Origin: a virus | DNA: 21,039 nt | Strand: one strand, 5' to 3' | Virus record (IMG/VR): IMGVR_UViG_3300037493_001627 | Coordinates: 1 to 21,039 of that record | In this document: piece by piece, positions 7,349 through 14,628 of the stretch | How the letters are laid out: every line of letters begins with the position of its first letter | Position numbering within the stretch: the first letter of the stretch is position 1 | Made by a program: the position numbers and the translations under genes | Notes under the pieces: model-generated | What the model saw: only the letters and a program-made list of their open reading frames with translations | Databases searched by the model: none | Told to the model about the DNA's origin: nothing

Positions 7349-8322
7349 ACTGTTTGTTTTAGTAAAGATAATAACTTATCTCTAACAGCTTCAATACCGT
7401 AATCTTTTACAGAATCTGATAGATCTTTAGACATATCAAGATTAATAGACTTAATACTATACTTATCTGTATATCTCTGAGCAGCCTTAATACCGGGCTC
7501 ATCATTATCAAACAGTACAAGTATCTTAGAATATTTTTCTTGAAGTTTACCTATAACAGATTCTCCAATCATAGTATTCTCACTGTCTGGAGCAATACAT
7601 TCTATATTACCAATACTAAGCTTCTTAAAACTCATAAGATCTTTAAGAGATGATACAATCAGCAAATACTTACAATCATACTGTAGTTGATCCATACCTT
7701 GAGTATAGTTCTGGATCTTAATAAACTTTTTCTCAGGAACCTTTGGCATATAAATTTTATAGAGCTCACCATCATTACGGAAATAACCATAAACATAGGG
7801 TCTAGAAAACTTATAGCTTGTGATAGAACCATCTGGTTCAGTCTTAGACATTGTAAAGAACTCTAGTGGAACTACATTATACTGACTTAAGATACCAGAA
7901 CCAATTTTAAATTGTGTCCAGTACTTTTGGTCTAGTGTATTCCAGTGTCTCATTTCAAAATCTACAACCTTGAACTTATCATAGAACTGTATAGGACCTC
8001 TTTCTGCAGGTGCATTATGTTTTAAATACTCCTGATAATCGGTTAATATCCGGTTAACTGCCTTAAATCTGGCATCATAGTTAAATAAAGACTTAACAAG
8101 TTCTATTTGGTCACCTTGAAATCCTGAAGAAAAATCTTTGAACTTATATCTACCACCATCTTGATAGACAAACATGCTAGGCACTTTGTCTTTAACATTA
8201 AATGCAGATAGCATCTTAATGTTTTGTCCGGTAAGTTTTTCTTTTAAGTTCAAATAATACTCAAATACCCATTCTCTGGGAACTTCCTCTAAATCAGATA
8301 TAATATTCCTAGTTGAAATCAT
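7345..8322 (-). CDS. DnaG-like DNA primase with Toprim domain, lacking zinc finger and first Toprim glutamate
   Basis: A 325-residue primase-like protein. The N-terminal segment (DKVPSMFVYQDG then YKFKDFSSGFQGDQIELV, residues 45-76) resembles the end of the CHC2-type domain and start of the catalytic core, but no cysteine or histidine cluster for zinc binding is present. The Toprim domain has LLIVSSLKDLMSF (220-232), then LVLFDNDEPGIKAA (268-281) with the D-x-D pair D272/D274, and DLSDSVKDYG (300-309). The usual catalytic glutamate of Toprim motif I is replaced by serine (S224). It is the first gene after the hairpin at 8339-8363 and is followed by the GIY-YIG gene through an ATGA overlap. 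It should synthesise primers with the DnaB-type helicase encoded at 10.4-11.4 kb; whether the altered Toprim is active is unclear. Confidence 0.8.
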   Translation of the reverse strand: MISTRNIISDLEEVPREWVFEYYLNLKEKLTGQNIKMLSAFNVKDKVPSMFVYQDGGRYKFKDFSSGFQGDQIELVKSLFNYDARFKAVNRILTDYQEYLKHNAPAERGPIQFYDKFKVVDFEMRHWNTLDQKYWTQFKIGSGILSQYNVVPLEFFTMSKTEPDGSITSYKFSRPYVYGYFRNDGELYKIYMPKVPEKKFIKIQNYTQGMDQLQYDCKYLLIVSSLKDLMSFKKLSIGNIECIAPDSENTMIGESVIGKLQEKYSKILVLFDNDEPGIKAAQRYTDKYSIKSINLDMSKDLSDSVKDYGIEAVRDKLLSLLKQTV

Positions 8323-8338
8323 AATCTAAAAATAATAA

Positions 8339-8363
8339 AAGGGGAATCATAATAACTCCCCTT
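8339..8363 (-). terminator. Terminator-like hairpin between SSB-like and primase genes
   Basis: Minus-strand arms AAGGGGA (8363-8357) and TCCCCTT (8345-8339) form a 7-bp stem with an 11-nt loop, followed by a U-rich run (TTATTATTTTTAGATT) reaching the primase ATG at 8322. It lies 15 bp after the stop of the SSB-like gene. It probably ends or attenuates the helicase-Sak4-SSB transcript; the primase would then need readthrough or its own promoter, which I cannot identify. Confidence 0.65.
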
Positions 8364-8378
8364 CTATAGAGTGAGTTA

Positions 8379-9062
8379 TTAATCTAGACTAAAGTCAGAA
8401 GATGTTTTAGGTTTATTAAAAACATCATCATCATCCCCAAAAGATTTAACTTCTTTAACTTCTAATTTTTTAAGATGTTTTGCTTCATCATATCTGATTA
8501 CAGAACCACCATCTTCTTCACCATAGGCATATTTCTTGCCTTCAGCTTTTGGAAGCCACATGTCATAATTAGTATAACCAGTTTTGCCTTCATATTCTTT
8601 ACCAGCTACACAGAACTCAAGATACTTTTCTCTAAAGTCTGCAGTCTTGTTGAATGCTTTAACAAAATCTTGAATTGTTTCATGCTTACCATCTTGTTGA
8701 AGGAACCAATCATCAATTTGAAGAGTATGAGCCAAAGTTCTTAAGAAGATCAAGATAGATCTATCTCTCTGAATCTTAATACCAGATTTAGTTTCACCAT
8801 CTGCAAATGCATATTGACTTGCTTTAACTCTACCAATCTGACCTTTGTAACGTCCTTTACTCTCATCATCTTTATCAATCATGAAACCTTCAAAGCCATC
8901 AATGGGTGCAGTTTCTGTATGTAACATAAGATGATATGCACCATCAATAAACTTAAATTCTTCAAGTTCAATATTGTTAATCTTCAATACATGATTACCT
9001 GGTGAAATTGTTTTTGGTAGGCCTGTGCCTTCTTTGCCTAAATCAGTTGTGCTTAATGCCAT
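8379..9062 (-). CDS. Putative single-stranded DNA-binding protein
   Basis: A 227-residue protein whose layout fits a phage SSB: a beta-rich body (HVLKINNIELEEF, then YHLMLHTE, GFEGFMI, QIGRVKASQYAF, residues 24-86), a segment EFCVAGKEYEGKTGYTNYDMWL split over residues 149-170 that resembles strands conserved in DUF669/SSB-type phage proteins, and an acidic tail at 209-227 (GDDDDVF ... DFSLD) of the kind SSBs use to recruit partners. It lies 19 bp downstream of the Sak4-type ATPase gene, a frequent neighbour of SSB, and just before a terminator-like hairpin. No residue-level proof of an OB fold is possible by eye, so the function is inferred from layout, tail and context. No Shine-Dalgarno sequence precedes the ATG, only A/T-rich sequence. 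Confidence 0.65.
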   Translation of the reverse strand: MALSTTDLGKEGTGLPKTISPGNHVLKINNIELEEFKFIDGAYHLMLHTETAPIDGFEGFMIDKDDESKGRYKGQIGRVKASQYAFADGETKSGIKIQRDRSILIFLRTLAHTLQIDDWFLQQDGKHETIQDFVKAFNKTADFREKYLEFCVAGKEYEGKTGYTNYDMWLPKAEGKKYAYGEEDGGSVIRYDEAKHLKKLEVKEVKSFGDDDDVFNKPKTSSDFSLD

Positions 9063-9081
9063 TTTTCTTAAAATTAAATTA

Positions 9082-9804
9082 TTAAATAAAAACTTTGTCC
9101 CAGTGAAATTGTAATTTACCTGACTCAGTCATTTCTGTTACTACTATTTCTTCATTACGTAAGTGATCAGGTCTTGCACCGCAAGTTACTTCCTCACTTG
9201 TTTTAAATGATAAAATAGTTTTATTTCCTTTTCTATACATGTAGCCAATTGCATCTGCATTAGCACAGATTAGAGACTTAATCTTACCTGTCAAATCAAT
9301 GTTTGCAGCAAGAACCATCTCTCCCTTATCGTCTACCTGTTTGTCTTTAATGTGACCAGATAAAATAATATGGGGAGCTAAAGTATCAATAAAATCTAAA
9401 ACTTGAAAGAAAGCTTGTCTTAAATATAAATATCCTGCACCATTAGGTAAGGACAAGACATTATCTCCATCATAGTTTTTACCCATACTTGTAGCACGGT
9501 ACAGTTTAACAGCTAACGGCATAACCATATCTTCTAATGCAGTTACAGTATCTATTGTAACATACTGGTATGGTTTACCTGCTTCTTTGATTGCTTTTCC
9601 TGCTTCAAGCAAATCTTGTAAAGAAGTAATCTTTACTTTGAGAGCTTCTACATAATCAGCACCATTTTCTAAATCAATCAATAAATTGTTCTCAAGACCA
9701 GCAAATGCTGTGGTCTTTCCAGTTTTTGGCTTAGAATAGATAATCAATCTCTTTGGATTAACTCTTTCTGCCGCAACTTTTTTAGTTGGAAGTACTATAC
9801 TCAT
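9082..9804 (-). CDS. Sak4-type RecA-like ATPase (phage recombinase / nucleotide-binding protein)
   Basis: A 240-residue ATPase of the AAA_24/Sak4 type. Walker A is YSKPKTGKTT (residues 23-32, K30), preceded by the typical PKRLIIYS strand and followed by LLIDLENGAD. Walker B is QYVTIDTVTALED (80-92, D85). Later, APHIILSGHIKD and the Q/K-rich part that follows correspond to the sensor strand. Sak4 proteins are short RecA-core enzymes in phages that promote single-strand annealing together with the phage SSB, and the SSB-like gene follows 19 bp downstream. It overlaps the upstream gene by one base (TAATG). Length is normal for the family. Nucleotide binding is certain from motifs; recombinase function follows from the family. 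Confidence 0.85.
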   Translation of the reverse strand: MSIVLPTKKVAAERVNPKRLIIYSKPKTGKTTAFAGLENNLLIDLENGADYVEALKVKITSLQDLLEAGKAIKEAGKPYQYVTIDTVTALEDMVMPLAVKLYRATSMGKNYDGDNVLSLPNGAGYLYLRQAFFQVLDFIDTLAPHIILSGHIKDKQVDDKGEMVLAANIDLTGKIKSLICANADAIGYMYRKGNKTILSFKTSEEVTCGARPDHLRNEEIVVTEMTESGKLQFHWDKVFI

Positions 9805-10391
9805 TACTTAAGTTTTTGTGCTAGTTTTTGAAAATCTGCTGCAATTCTTAAAAGAATATCAGATGCAGATTCATCAAGAGATAATTCTTCTTTAGCTTCT
9901 TTAAGCTTAGGAATAAATTCATTCTCAAAATCTGGAAATACTGACAAACTTACTTGCTCTTTAGGAGCTTCAGCTTTTCTTTTCTCATAAAGATTATAAG
10001 TAATCTCAGAACCATCTGGCATAATAACCATCAACTCAGACAATGGAATTGTATAAGCAAAATAGTTATCACCATTAGAATTAGTACCTTCTTTTACATC
10101 ATACTCCTCAGCAAAGTAAGGATTAGATTTGTATTTAAATAAAGGTCTGTCTTCAAATCCTGATTCTATCCCAATTTCTTTGCCATTAATATCTCTATTA
10201 ACATCAATAAACTCAATGAAGATATCTTCATTTCTTTTTAATTCACCTTCAAATAACTGTACTTGCCTGCCATACTTACCTTTCTGAAAGAAGGCAGTCT
10301 TTAGGACAAAGAAAGGATCAGCTATTTGAGCTTTTCTAAACTTATCTGTGTGATAAGCAAAGAATTCTTTTTCTTTTTCTTTTCTACTCAT
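9804..10391 (-). CDS. Hypothetical protein coupled to the Sak4-type gene (195 aa)
   Basis: I do not recognise a family. The N-terminus is charged (MSRKEKEKEFF). The middle has a beta-rich look (KYGRQVQLFEGELK, IFIEFIDV, YFAYTIPLSELMVIMPDG), and residues 150-195 form helices ending in a lysine-rich tail. There are no cysteines, membrane segments or nucleotide-binding motifs. It sits 2 bp after the DnaB-type helicase gene and overlaps the Sak4-type gene by one base (TAATG), so it is made together with the recombination/replication proteins. A DNA-binding or helicase-accessory role is possible but unproven. Confidence 0.75.
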   Translation of the reverse strand: MSRKEKEKEFFAYHTDKFRKAQIADPFFVLKTAFFQKGKYGRQVQLFEGELKRNEDIFIEFIDVNRDINGKEIGIESGFEDRPLFKYKSNPYFAEEYDVKEGTNSNGDNYFAYTIPLSELMVIMPDGSEITYNLYEKRKAEAPKEQVSLSVFPDFENEFIPKLKEAKEELSLDESASDILLRIAADFQKLAQKLK

Positions 10392-10393
10392 AA

Positions 10394-11389
10394 TTATAAT
10401 TTAAGTTTTGTTGCTTGTGGAGGTGTTTCTATTTCAATTATTCTCATGTTCTCTCTATCTAGCTTAAAGAAGCTTAATCTAGTTGTTCCGTTCCTAGACT
10501 TTAAGAAGTGAAATGCAAGAAGATCTTCATCATTCACTATAAATCTTTCAGGACCATAGAACCTAATCTTTCTGATAGCTGGTTTATTAATACCAAGTAC
10601 TACATCAGCATGTTGTAATAGAGCATCTGCTCCAAATAAATCAGAATCTAATACATAATTCCCATAGTCACCATCTTTGGATCTGTCTGGGTTATCTATA
10701 TTCCTATTCAGCTGACTCAAGACAAGAAATGCCACAGGATAATGCTTTTTCATATATGTTAGAGCTTCCCCTAGAGCATATAATACTTCAAACTTATCTC
10801 TCTGACCCTTTCCTACTTTAAGTAAAGCTGAGTGGTCAATAGTAACCAGAGCATTTGTGTAGTTTCCTTCTTCATCCTTGTGGGCCTCCATATAATAATG
10901 TATAGTTGCACACATCTCATCCACAGTACACGGATCATATACTACATCTATGACATCAGTCTTCTCAGTTTCCTCATAGTACTGTACACATCTTAAGTAT
11001 AGATCTTTATCCACGGGTTCCCCCTTGCTCATTAATGTATTGTAATCAGAAGCAGTATTCAGACTCAGCTTTCTGATACCATTGGTCTCATCAAGCATTT
11101 CAAACTGGAACTTAAGTACTCTAAACTTATGATCCTTATTCTCCTCAATAATATCAGAGATTAATTGTTCCATAAATAGAGTCTTACCTGTTCCCGGTCT
11201 AGCACCAACTACGGTGATAGTTCTCCATTCCAATCCATCACAGAAGGCATCATTAAATTTGGGCCATGAACTTTTGAGTGACTTTAGCTCACCAGATCTT
11301 CTAGCCTTCATCTTAAGAAGGGCTTTTCTAAGAGCGTCTCTCTCACTCACAGGCTTCAGAGCCCGGGCACCGTTATATAATTCAGCCAT
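10394..11389 (-). CDS. DnaB-type replicative helicase, ATPase domain only
   Basis: A 331-residue SF4 helicase. Walker A is GARPGTGKT (residues 62-70). FQFEM (95-99) carries the catalytic glutamate E98 region, LVTIDHSALL (181-190) is Walker B, and FLVLSQLNRNIDNPDR (221-236) is motif H3. SDLFGADALLQHADVVLGI (249-267) is H4-like, and FHFLKSRNGTT (293-303) contains the K-x-R-x-G arginine-finger segment. This is the C-terminal RecA-like half of DnaB; the N-terminal DnaB helical domain that binds primase is missing, replaced by about 45 basic residues. It should unwind the phage replication fork as a hexamer. It is 2 bp from the next gene downstream and 11 bp from the small membrane-protein gene upstream. 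Confidence 0.9.
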   Translation of the reverse strand: MAELYNGARALKPVSERDALRKALLKMKARRSGELKSLKSSWPKFNDAFCDGLEWRTITVVGARPGTGKTLFMEQLISDIIEENKDHKFRVLKFQFEMLDETNGIRKLSLNTASDYNTLMSKGEPVDKDLYLRCVQYYEETEKTDVIDVVYDPCTVDEMCATIHYYMEAHKDEEGNYTNALVTIDHSALLKVGKGQRDKFEVLYALGEALTYMKKHYPVAFLVLSQLNRNIDNPDRSKDGDYGNYVLDSDLFGADALLQHADVVLGINKPAIRKIRFYGPERFIVNDEDLLAFHFLKSRNGTTRLSFFKLDRENMRIIEIETPPQATKLKL

Positions 11390-11399
11390 AATAAAGGAT

Positions 11400-11573
11400 T
11401 TATTCTTTAAATCTAAGTTTCATATCATTATAAACATAATGTGAAAAACCTACTATAAGTTCAATTGCTAAAAATTGTAGAGCATTCATTTCTACAAGAA
11501 ATGTATCTACAAGTAACCAAGTAATTAAGCTACCCGATAAAGCAATGAAAAATAATTTTGTTCTTATACTCAT
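11400..11573 (-). CDS. Small membrane protein (57 aa) between the initiator-like and helicase genes
   Basis: The 57-codon frame begins MSIRTKLFFIALSGS and contains two hydrophobic stretches (LFFIALSGSLITWLLV, about residues 7-22, and ALQFLAIELIVGFSHY, 31-46), with a basic C-terminus (MKLRFKE). Its ATG overlaps the upstream stop as ATGA and its stop is 10 bp before the helicase ATG, so it fills the gap exactly. This is strong evidence that it is a real gene. A two-helix inner-membrane protein is likely; function unknown. Confidence 0.7.
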   Translation of the reverse strand: MSIRTKLFFIALSGSLITWLLVDTFLVEMNALQFLAIELIVGFSHYVYNDMKLRFKE

Positions 11574-12157
11574 ACAATTTTTTCTTTAAAGAAGACAGGC
11601 GCTTCATAATCATCTTGTGAAATCATATCACAGTAAGTTGCTAAATTAGAATCCCAGGTTTTATCTGTGTTTTGTTTTCTAACAAAATACTGTGAGTTAC
11701 GCATATAGTTGTATCTATTAATAGAATACTCTTCTACATATTTCTCAGTAGCTTGAATTACTGTTTCCCATGAATAGTTAAATTCTTGAAAGAACCATCT
11801 AAATGCATTCTCTAGACTTTTTACATTAACTCTTGCATAAACACCACTTGGCAATTTAGTTGCTGGGAAGCATTCATTATAAGTTTTAATATTTTCTAGA
11901 AACTCATCACCCATAAGGGTTTTAGATGTTTTCTTCTTAGATTTCTTGAAGTAACCCTCAATTTCTTCCATAAATTTAAGGGTATTACCTGATATTTCCA
12001 AATCATTTATCAGGTAATTACCTGATTTTAATTTAAGAACTTCAAGATTAAAATTTATAGAATCGGAGCATTTTATTTTCTCCTTAATACAAAATAAAAC
12101 ATATACACCATTAGGTGTAAGTTTTTGCTGCAATATTTTACTGAATACTTCCTGCAT
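11570..12157 (-). CDS. Possible replication initiator or helicase-loader-like protein (195 aa)
   Basis: Not identified with certainty. The first 60 residues (FSKILQQKLTPNGVYVLFCIKEKI and following) look like a winged-helix domain. The C-terminal part (residues about 120-190) has the pattern YMRNSQYFVRKQNTDKTW followed by LATYCDM, which I associate with DnaD-like/phage replication proteins of AT-rich phages. The middle is basic (KKSKKKTSK). It lies between UDG and the DnaB-type helicase, the usual place for an initiator or loader. The Met at 12157 is preferred as start because it forms a TAATG overlap with the UDG stop; a Met two codons upstream (12163) also exists. The coding sequence contains the palindrome cluster at 11984-12026, as in phages whose origin lies inside the initiator gene. 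Function is inferred from context. Confidence 0.6.
   Translation of the reverse strand: MQEVFSKILQQKLTPNGVYVLFCIKEKIKCSDSINFNLEVLKLKSGNYLINDLEISGNTLKFMEEIEGYFKKSKKKTSKTLMGDEFLENIKTYNECFPATKLPSGVYARVNVKSLENAFRWFFQEFNYSWETVIQATEKYVEEYSINRYNYMRNSQYFVRKQNTDKTWDSNLATYCDMISQDDYEAPVFFKEKIV
11984..12119. repeat. Iteron-like inverted repeats around an AT-rich stretch, inside the putative initiator gene
   Basis: The 10-mer ATTACCTGAT occurs at 11984-11993, its reverse complement at 12009-12018 and a third copy at 12017-12026. The last two make a perfect 18-bp palindrome (12009-12026). A very AT-rich stretch (12027-12103) follows and then a second inverted repeat, TACACC-ATTA-GGTGTA (12104-12119). The arrangement resembles an origin with iterons plus an unwinding element, or an operator. 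The repeats encode SGN-containing segments, so a protein-level explanation is possible. Confidence 0.4.
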
Positions 12158-12861
12158 TACCATTCAATTGTGTAGTTATACAATACTTTAACTGTTTCTT
12201 TGACATCATTAAAGACATCTTTGGAATCCCATTTGCTGCCATTATAGGCTGCACTTGCGGGATGAGAAACCATAAATTTAGTACAATTTTCTCCACACAT
12301 ATCTGACCACTCTTGAGATTTTTTACCCATATAGACATAAACTAATCCTGGATGAAAGTTTTTCAAGTAATCAAATAAGTATGCAACAAAAGGAGCCCAT
12401 ACTTCATAATGCTTACCAATCTTACCAACTTCAGTTGTAAGAGCTGTATTAAGCAAAAGTATACCCTGTCGGGTCCATTTTACTAGATCTAAGGGTCTTT
12501 TATACCCTTCCGGGTACATTTTCTCAACTTCATCTAAAATGAATCTTAGAGAAGGTTGTTCCTTTTGAGATTTACTGCAACTAAATGCAATGCCATCTGC
12601 TACACCTAATGTAGGATAAGGATCTTGTCCAACTATTACAACTTTTAATTCATTATACGGACACTCTTCAAATGCTCTAAATACATCTTTAAGAACTGGA
12701 GTAAACCTTTGTCCATTATTGGACATGTTATATAAATCATTTAGAATCTTTTCAAATTCTAAACTAAATATAAAAGGTTTAAGAACTCTACCCCAACCAC
12801 TAGGTTCAAGTTTATTAAATATTTTTTGTTTATAATCATCAATGTTCAATTCATTTGACAT
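12157..12861 (-). CDS. ung: Family 1 uracil-DNA glycosylase
   Basis: A 234-residue UDG removing uracil from DNA by base excision. Motifs: VIVGQDPYP (76-83) with the water-activating aspartate D80 and the tyrosine Y82 that excludes thymine; the stacking phenylalanine in IAFSC (F93); LLLNTALT (135-142) with the uracil-reading asparagine N138; VSHPASAAY (198-206) with catalytic H200. The position after H200 that in E. coli holds the intercalating leucine (HPSPLS) is alanine here, and the histidine of the usual GQDPYH is proline. Length is normal. It is followed by a TAATG overlap to the initiator-like gene. It begins 33 bp from a divergent plus-strand gene, so a promoter for the UDG-to-SSB operon should lie in or near that gap. 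Several Bacteroidota phages carry UDG in the replication module. Confidence 0.92.
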   Translation of the reverse strand: MSNELNIDDYKQKIFNKLEPSGWGRVLKPFIFSLEFEKILNDLYNMSNNGQRFTPVLKDVFRAFEECPYNELKVVIVGQDPYPTLGVADGIAFSCSKSQKEQPSLRFILDEVEKMYPEGYKRPLDLVKWTRQGILLLNTALTTEVGKIGKHYEVWAPFVAYLFDYLKNFHPGLVYVYMGKKSQEWSDMCGENCTKFMVSHPASAAYNGSKWDSKDVFNDVKETVKVLYNYTIEW

Positions 12862-12868
12862 AATAGTG

Positions 12869-12876
12869 TATATTTG
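12869..12876 (+). promoter_or_regulatory. Bacteroidota-type -7 promoter element
   Basis: TATATTTG fits the TAnnTTTG -7 element of Bacteroidota sigma-ABfr promoters and lies 18 bp before the ATG at 12895, in the 33-bp divergent gap. No good -33 TTTG is seen at the expected spacing (a TTTG at 12854-12857 is too close), so the assignment is tentative. Confidence 0.4.
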
Positions 12877-12894
12877 TTAATAATATTTAATGTT

Positions 12895-13212
12895 ATGGCA
12901 ATCAAGGTAAAAAAATTAAAAGATGATGCTGTTGTCAAAATTGAAATCAGCAAAAACTTTTATGATCTTATTAAGGCTTCACTTTACTATGTATTCACAT
13001 TAGAAAAGGATGAAGCTAAAAAAGAAGAGATTTTAAGAAAATCTATTACTCAGGAAATCTATACTCCTCTTAATGAATATGAGTTAACTTTTAAAACTCT
13101 TATCCATATCATAGCAGAAATTGAAAGAGTTGCTGCTACTGAAGGTCAATTTGTTGAAGAAACAATTCTTGAACCAGGAGACGAAGGTTTTGTAGAACCT
13201 ACGCAAGATTAA
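12895..13212 (+). CDS. Hypothetical phage protein (105 aa)
   Basis: The frame starts MAIKVKKLKDDAVV at the ATG in TTATGGCA; an in-frame Met seven codons upstream would place the start next to the candidate promoter and is less likely. The protein has a short N-terminal beta-like segment (DDAVVKIEIS), two helices (FYDLIKASLYYVF; FKTLIHIIAEIERVAA) and an acidic, proline-containing C-terminus (EPGDEGFVEPTQD). No enzyme motif or membrane segment. The pattern seems familiar from Bacteroidota phages, but no function is known to me. It is the first plus-strand gene in the window and its 3' end overlaps the convergent neighbour by 14 bp. Confidence 0.7.
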   Translation: MAIKVKKLKDDAVVKIEISKNFYDLIKASLYYVFTLEKDEAKKEEILRKSITQEIYTPLNEYELTFKTLIHIIAEIERVAATEGQFVEETILEPGDEGFVEPTQD

Positions 13213-13573
13213 TATTAAATTCTCTACCTATTTGTATACAAGCTTCAATAGCTAGTACTAATTCATCTTTACTACAGTCTCCAAAAGACTTACAGTATTC
13301 AGCATCACCTGCGTCATAACATAGACCAGCATGTTGCTTTATAATAGTTTTCATTTCATCAAATGTATAGCCAGATTCTTTGGCTAATTCTCTTATACAC
13401 GCATGGACTTTAGCCAACTGTGCTACAGAACCATCATCTGATGTAAGTCCCATAAACACCTCAACTTGCTGTCCTTCAGATAATTTATCTAAGAAGATCT
13501 GATAATTTAATTTTGATTTATCATTAGGATAAACTAACTTACCATCACGTTTCACTAGTTTTACAGTAAACAT
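13199..13573 (-). CDS. Hypothetical protein (124 aa), recombination-related by context only
   Basis: The Met at 13573 (MFTVKLVKRDGKL) is chosen as start; a longer frame reaching 13606 would run over the start of the divergent gene. The protein has an N-terminal part with KLNYQIFLDKLSEGQQVEVFM split by a polar turn, a helical middle (LAKVHACIRELAKESGYTF) and a C-terminus with HAGLCYDAGDAEYC and CSKDELVLAIEACIQIG. Five cysteines are present (C69, C92, C101, C106, C115 approximately) but they are not in zinc-finger spacing. The general layout reminds me of NinB/Orf-type accessory recombination proteins, but I cannot support that. It is a lone minus-strand gene between two plus-strand genes, overlapping the first by 14 bp and starting 26 bp from the second. 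Confidence 0.65.
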   Translation of the reverse strand: MFTVKLVKRDGKLVYPNDKSKLNYQIFLDKLSEGQQVEVFMGLTSDDGSVAQLAKVHACIRELAKESGYTFDEMKTIIKQHAGLCYDAGDAEYCKSFGDCSKDELVLAIEACIQIGREFNINLA

Positions 13574-13599
13574 ATTGATTATTTTTAGTATATTAATAT

Positions 13600-14628
13600 A
13601 TGGCAATAAGTAATGGAATTAATTACAATAGAAAACAAGCTACTGAGATTGTTCTTGAATATCTAGCTAAATTTCCAGAGTCACCATCCAAAACTCTTTC
13701 TAAAAAGATCTATGCAGATCATCCTACATTTGCTTCATTTGAAGCAGTGTATAGTAGAGTTAGGTATTACCGTGGTCAACTGGGTACACAACATAGAAAG
13801 GGTCTCAAAGATAAGACTTTTCAGAAAGAACTCAAAATAGAATATACTATGAAAGAAAAATTCCTACCAGAGTCTTATGCTAACAAGCGGGACACTTTTG
13901 TGTTTCCAACAGGATGTAAAACACTTGGCATCATAGGAGATGTTCATATTCCCTACCAAGATAATGATGCTATAGAAGTAGCATTTAATAAGATGGAAGA
14001 AGAAGGTATTGATTCCCTTTACATTAATGGTGATCTACTAGACTTCTATCAGCTTTCATTCCATGAGAAAGATCCAAGAATGGTTCATTTTAAACAAGAG
14101 ATAGAAGCAGGTAGACAATTCTTAGACTATTGCAGATCGCGATTCCCAAATATTCCTATATATCTTATCCCAGGTAATCATGAGAATAGATTTGAAAGAT
14201 ATCTTAGAGTAAAAGCATCTGAGCTATTAGACATGGATGAATTTAGACTAGATGTACTTTTACATGTTGCAGAATATGGTGTACAGTATATACCATTTAG
14301 ATCCAAAGTTGTCTTTGGTGACTTCCTTATAGAACATGGAGATAAAATCCCTGGTGCAGGTGGTGTAGTACCAGCCCGTACTGCTCTAATGAGACTAAAA
14401 ACTAACTGTCTGATTAGTCACTTCCACAAAACAAGTTCTAGCATACAAAGAGTATACGGTCCTGGAGAGTCTACAACTATCCGTGGATATAGTCTTGGAT
14501 GCTTATGTGAACTTACTCCAGAATATTTAGAAATAAATGAATGGAACCATGGCTTTGCTATTCTAAAAAGAACTGCTAACTTAGTACAAGTTAACAATTA
14601 CAAAATAGAAGGTAACCAAATAGTATAA
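13600..14628 (+). CDS. Calcineurin-like metallophosphoesterase with N-terminal HTH-like domain
   Basis: A 342-residue protein. Residues about 10-65 (RKQATEIVLEYLAKFPESPS and the helices after it) look like a winged-helix domain. The phosphoesterase core follows: IIGDVHIPY (111-119, motif GDxH), YINGDLLDF (141-149, GDxxD), LIPGNHENR (189-197, GNHE), IEHGDKIPG (244-252) and LISHFHKTS (271-279, the GHxH-like motif). All metal ligands of a two-metal site are present. Phage enzymes of this family cleave phosphodiesters or phosphomonoesters on nucleic acids or nucleotides; the substrate here is unknown, but the HTH-like part suggests DNA or template association. The stop overlaps the next ATG as TAATG. 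It starts 26 bp from the divergent 124-aa gene; that gap contains the palindrome TATATTAATATA (13589-13600). Confidence 0.88.
   Translation: MAISNGINYNRKQATEIVLEYLAKFPESPSKTLSKKIYADHPTFASFEAVYSRVRYYRGQLGTQHRKGLKDKTFQKELKIEYTMKEKFLPESYANKRDTFVFPTGCKTLGIIGDVHIPYQDNDAIEVAFNKMEEEGIDSLYINGDLLDFYQLSFHEKDPRMVHFKQEIEAGRQFLDYCRSRFPNIPIYLIPGNHENRFERYLRVKASELLDMDEFRLDVLLHVAEYGVQYIPFRSKVVFGDFLIEHGDKIPGAGGVVPARTALMRLKTNCLISHFHKTSSSIQRVYGPGESTTIRGYSLGCLCELTPEYLEINEWNHGFAILKRTANLVQVNNYKIEGNQIV

Noticed and set aside
8475-8744. Plus-strand frame of 89 codons opposite the SSB-like gene
   Set aside because: Antisense shadow with phenylalanine- and isoleucine-rich composition; no neighbouring plus-strand genes.
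12138-12338. Second minus-strand frame overlapping the UDG end
   Set aside because: Lies in another frame over the conserved UDG C-terminus and is not linked to any neighbour by coupling.
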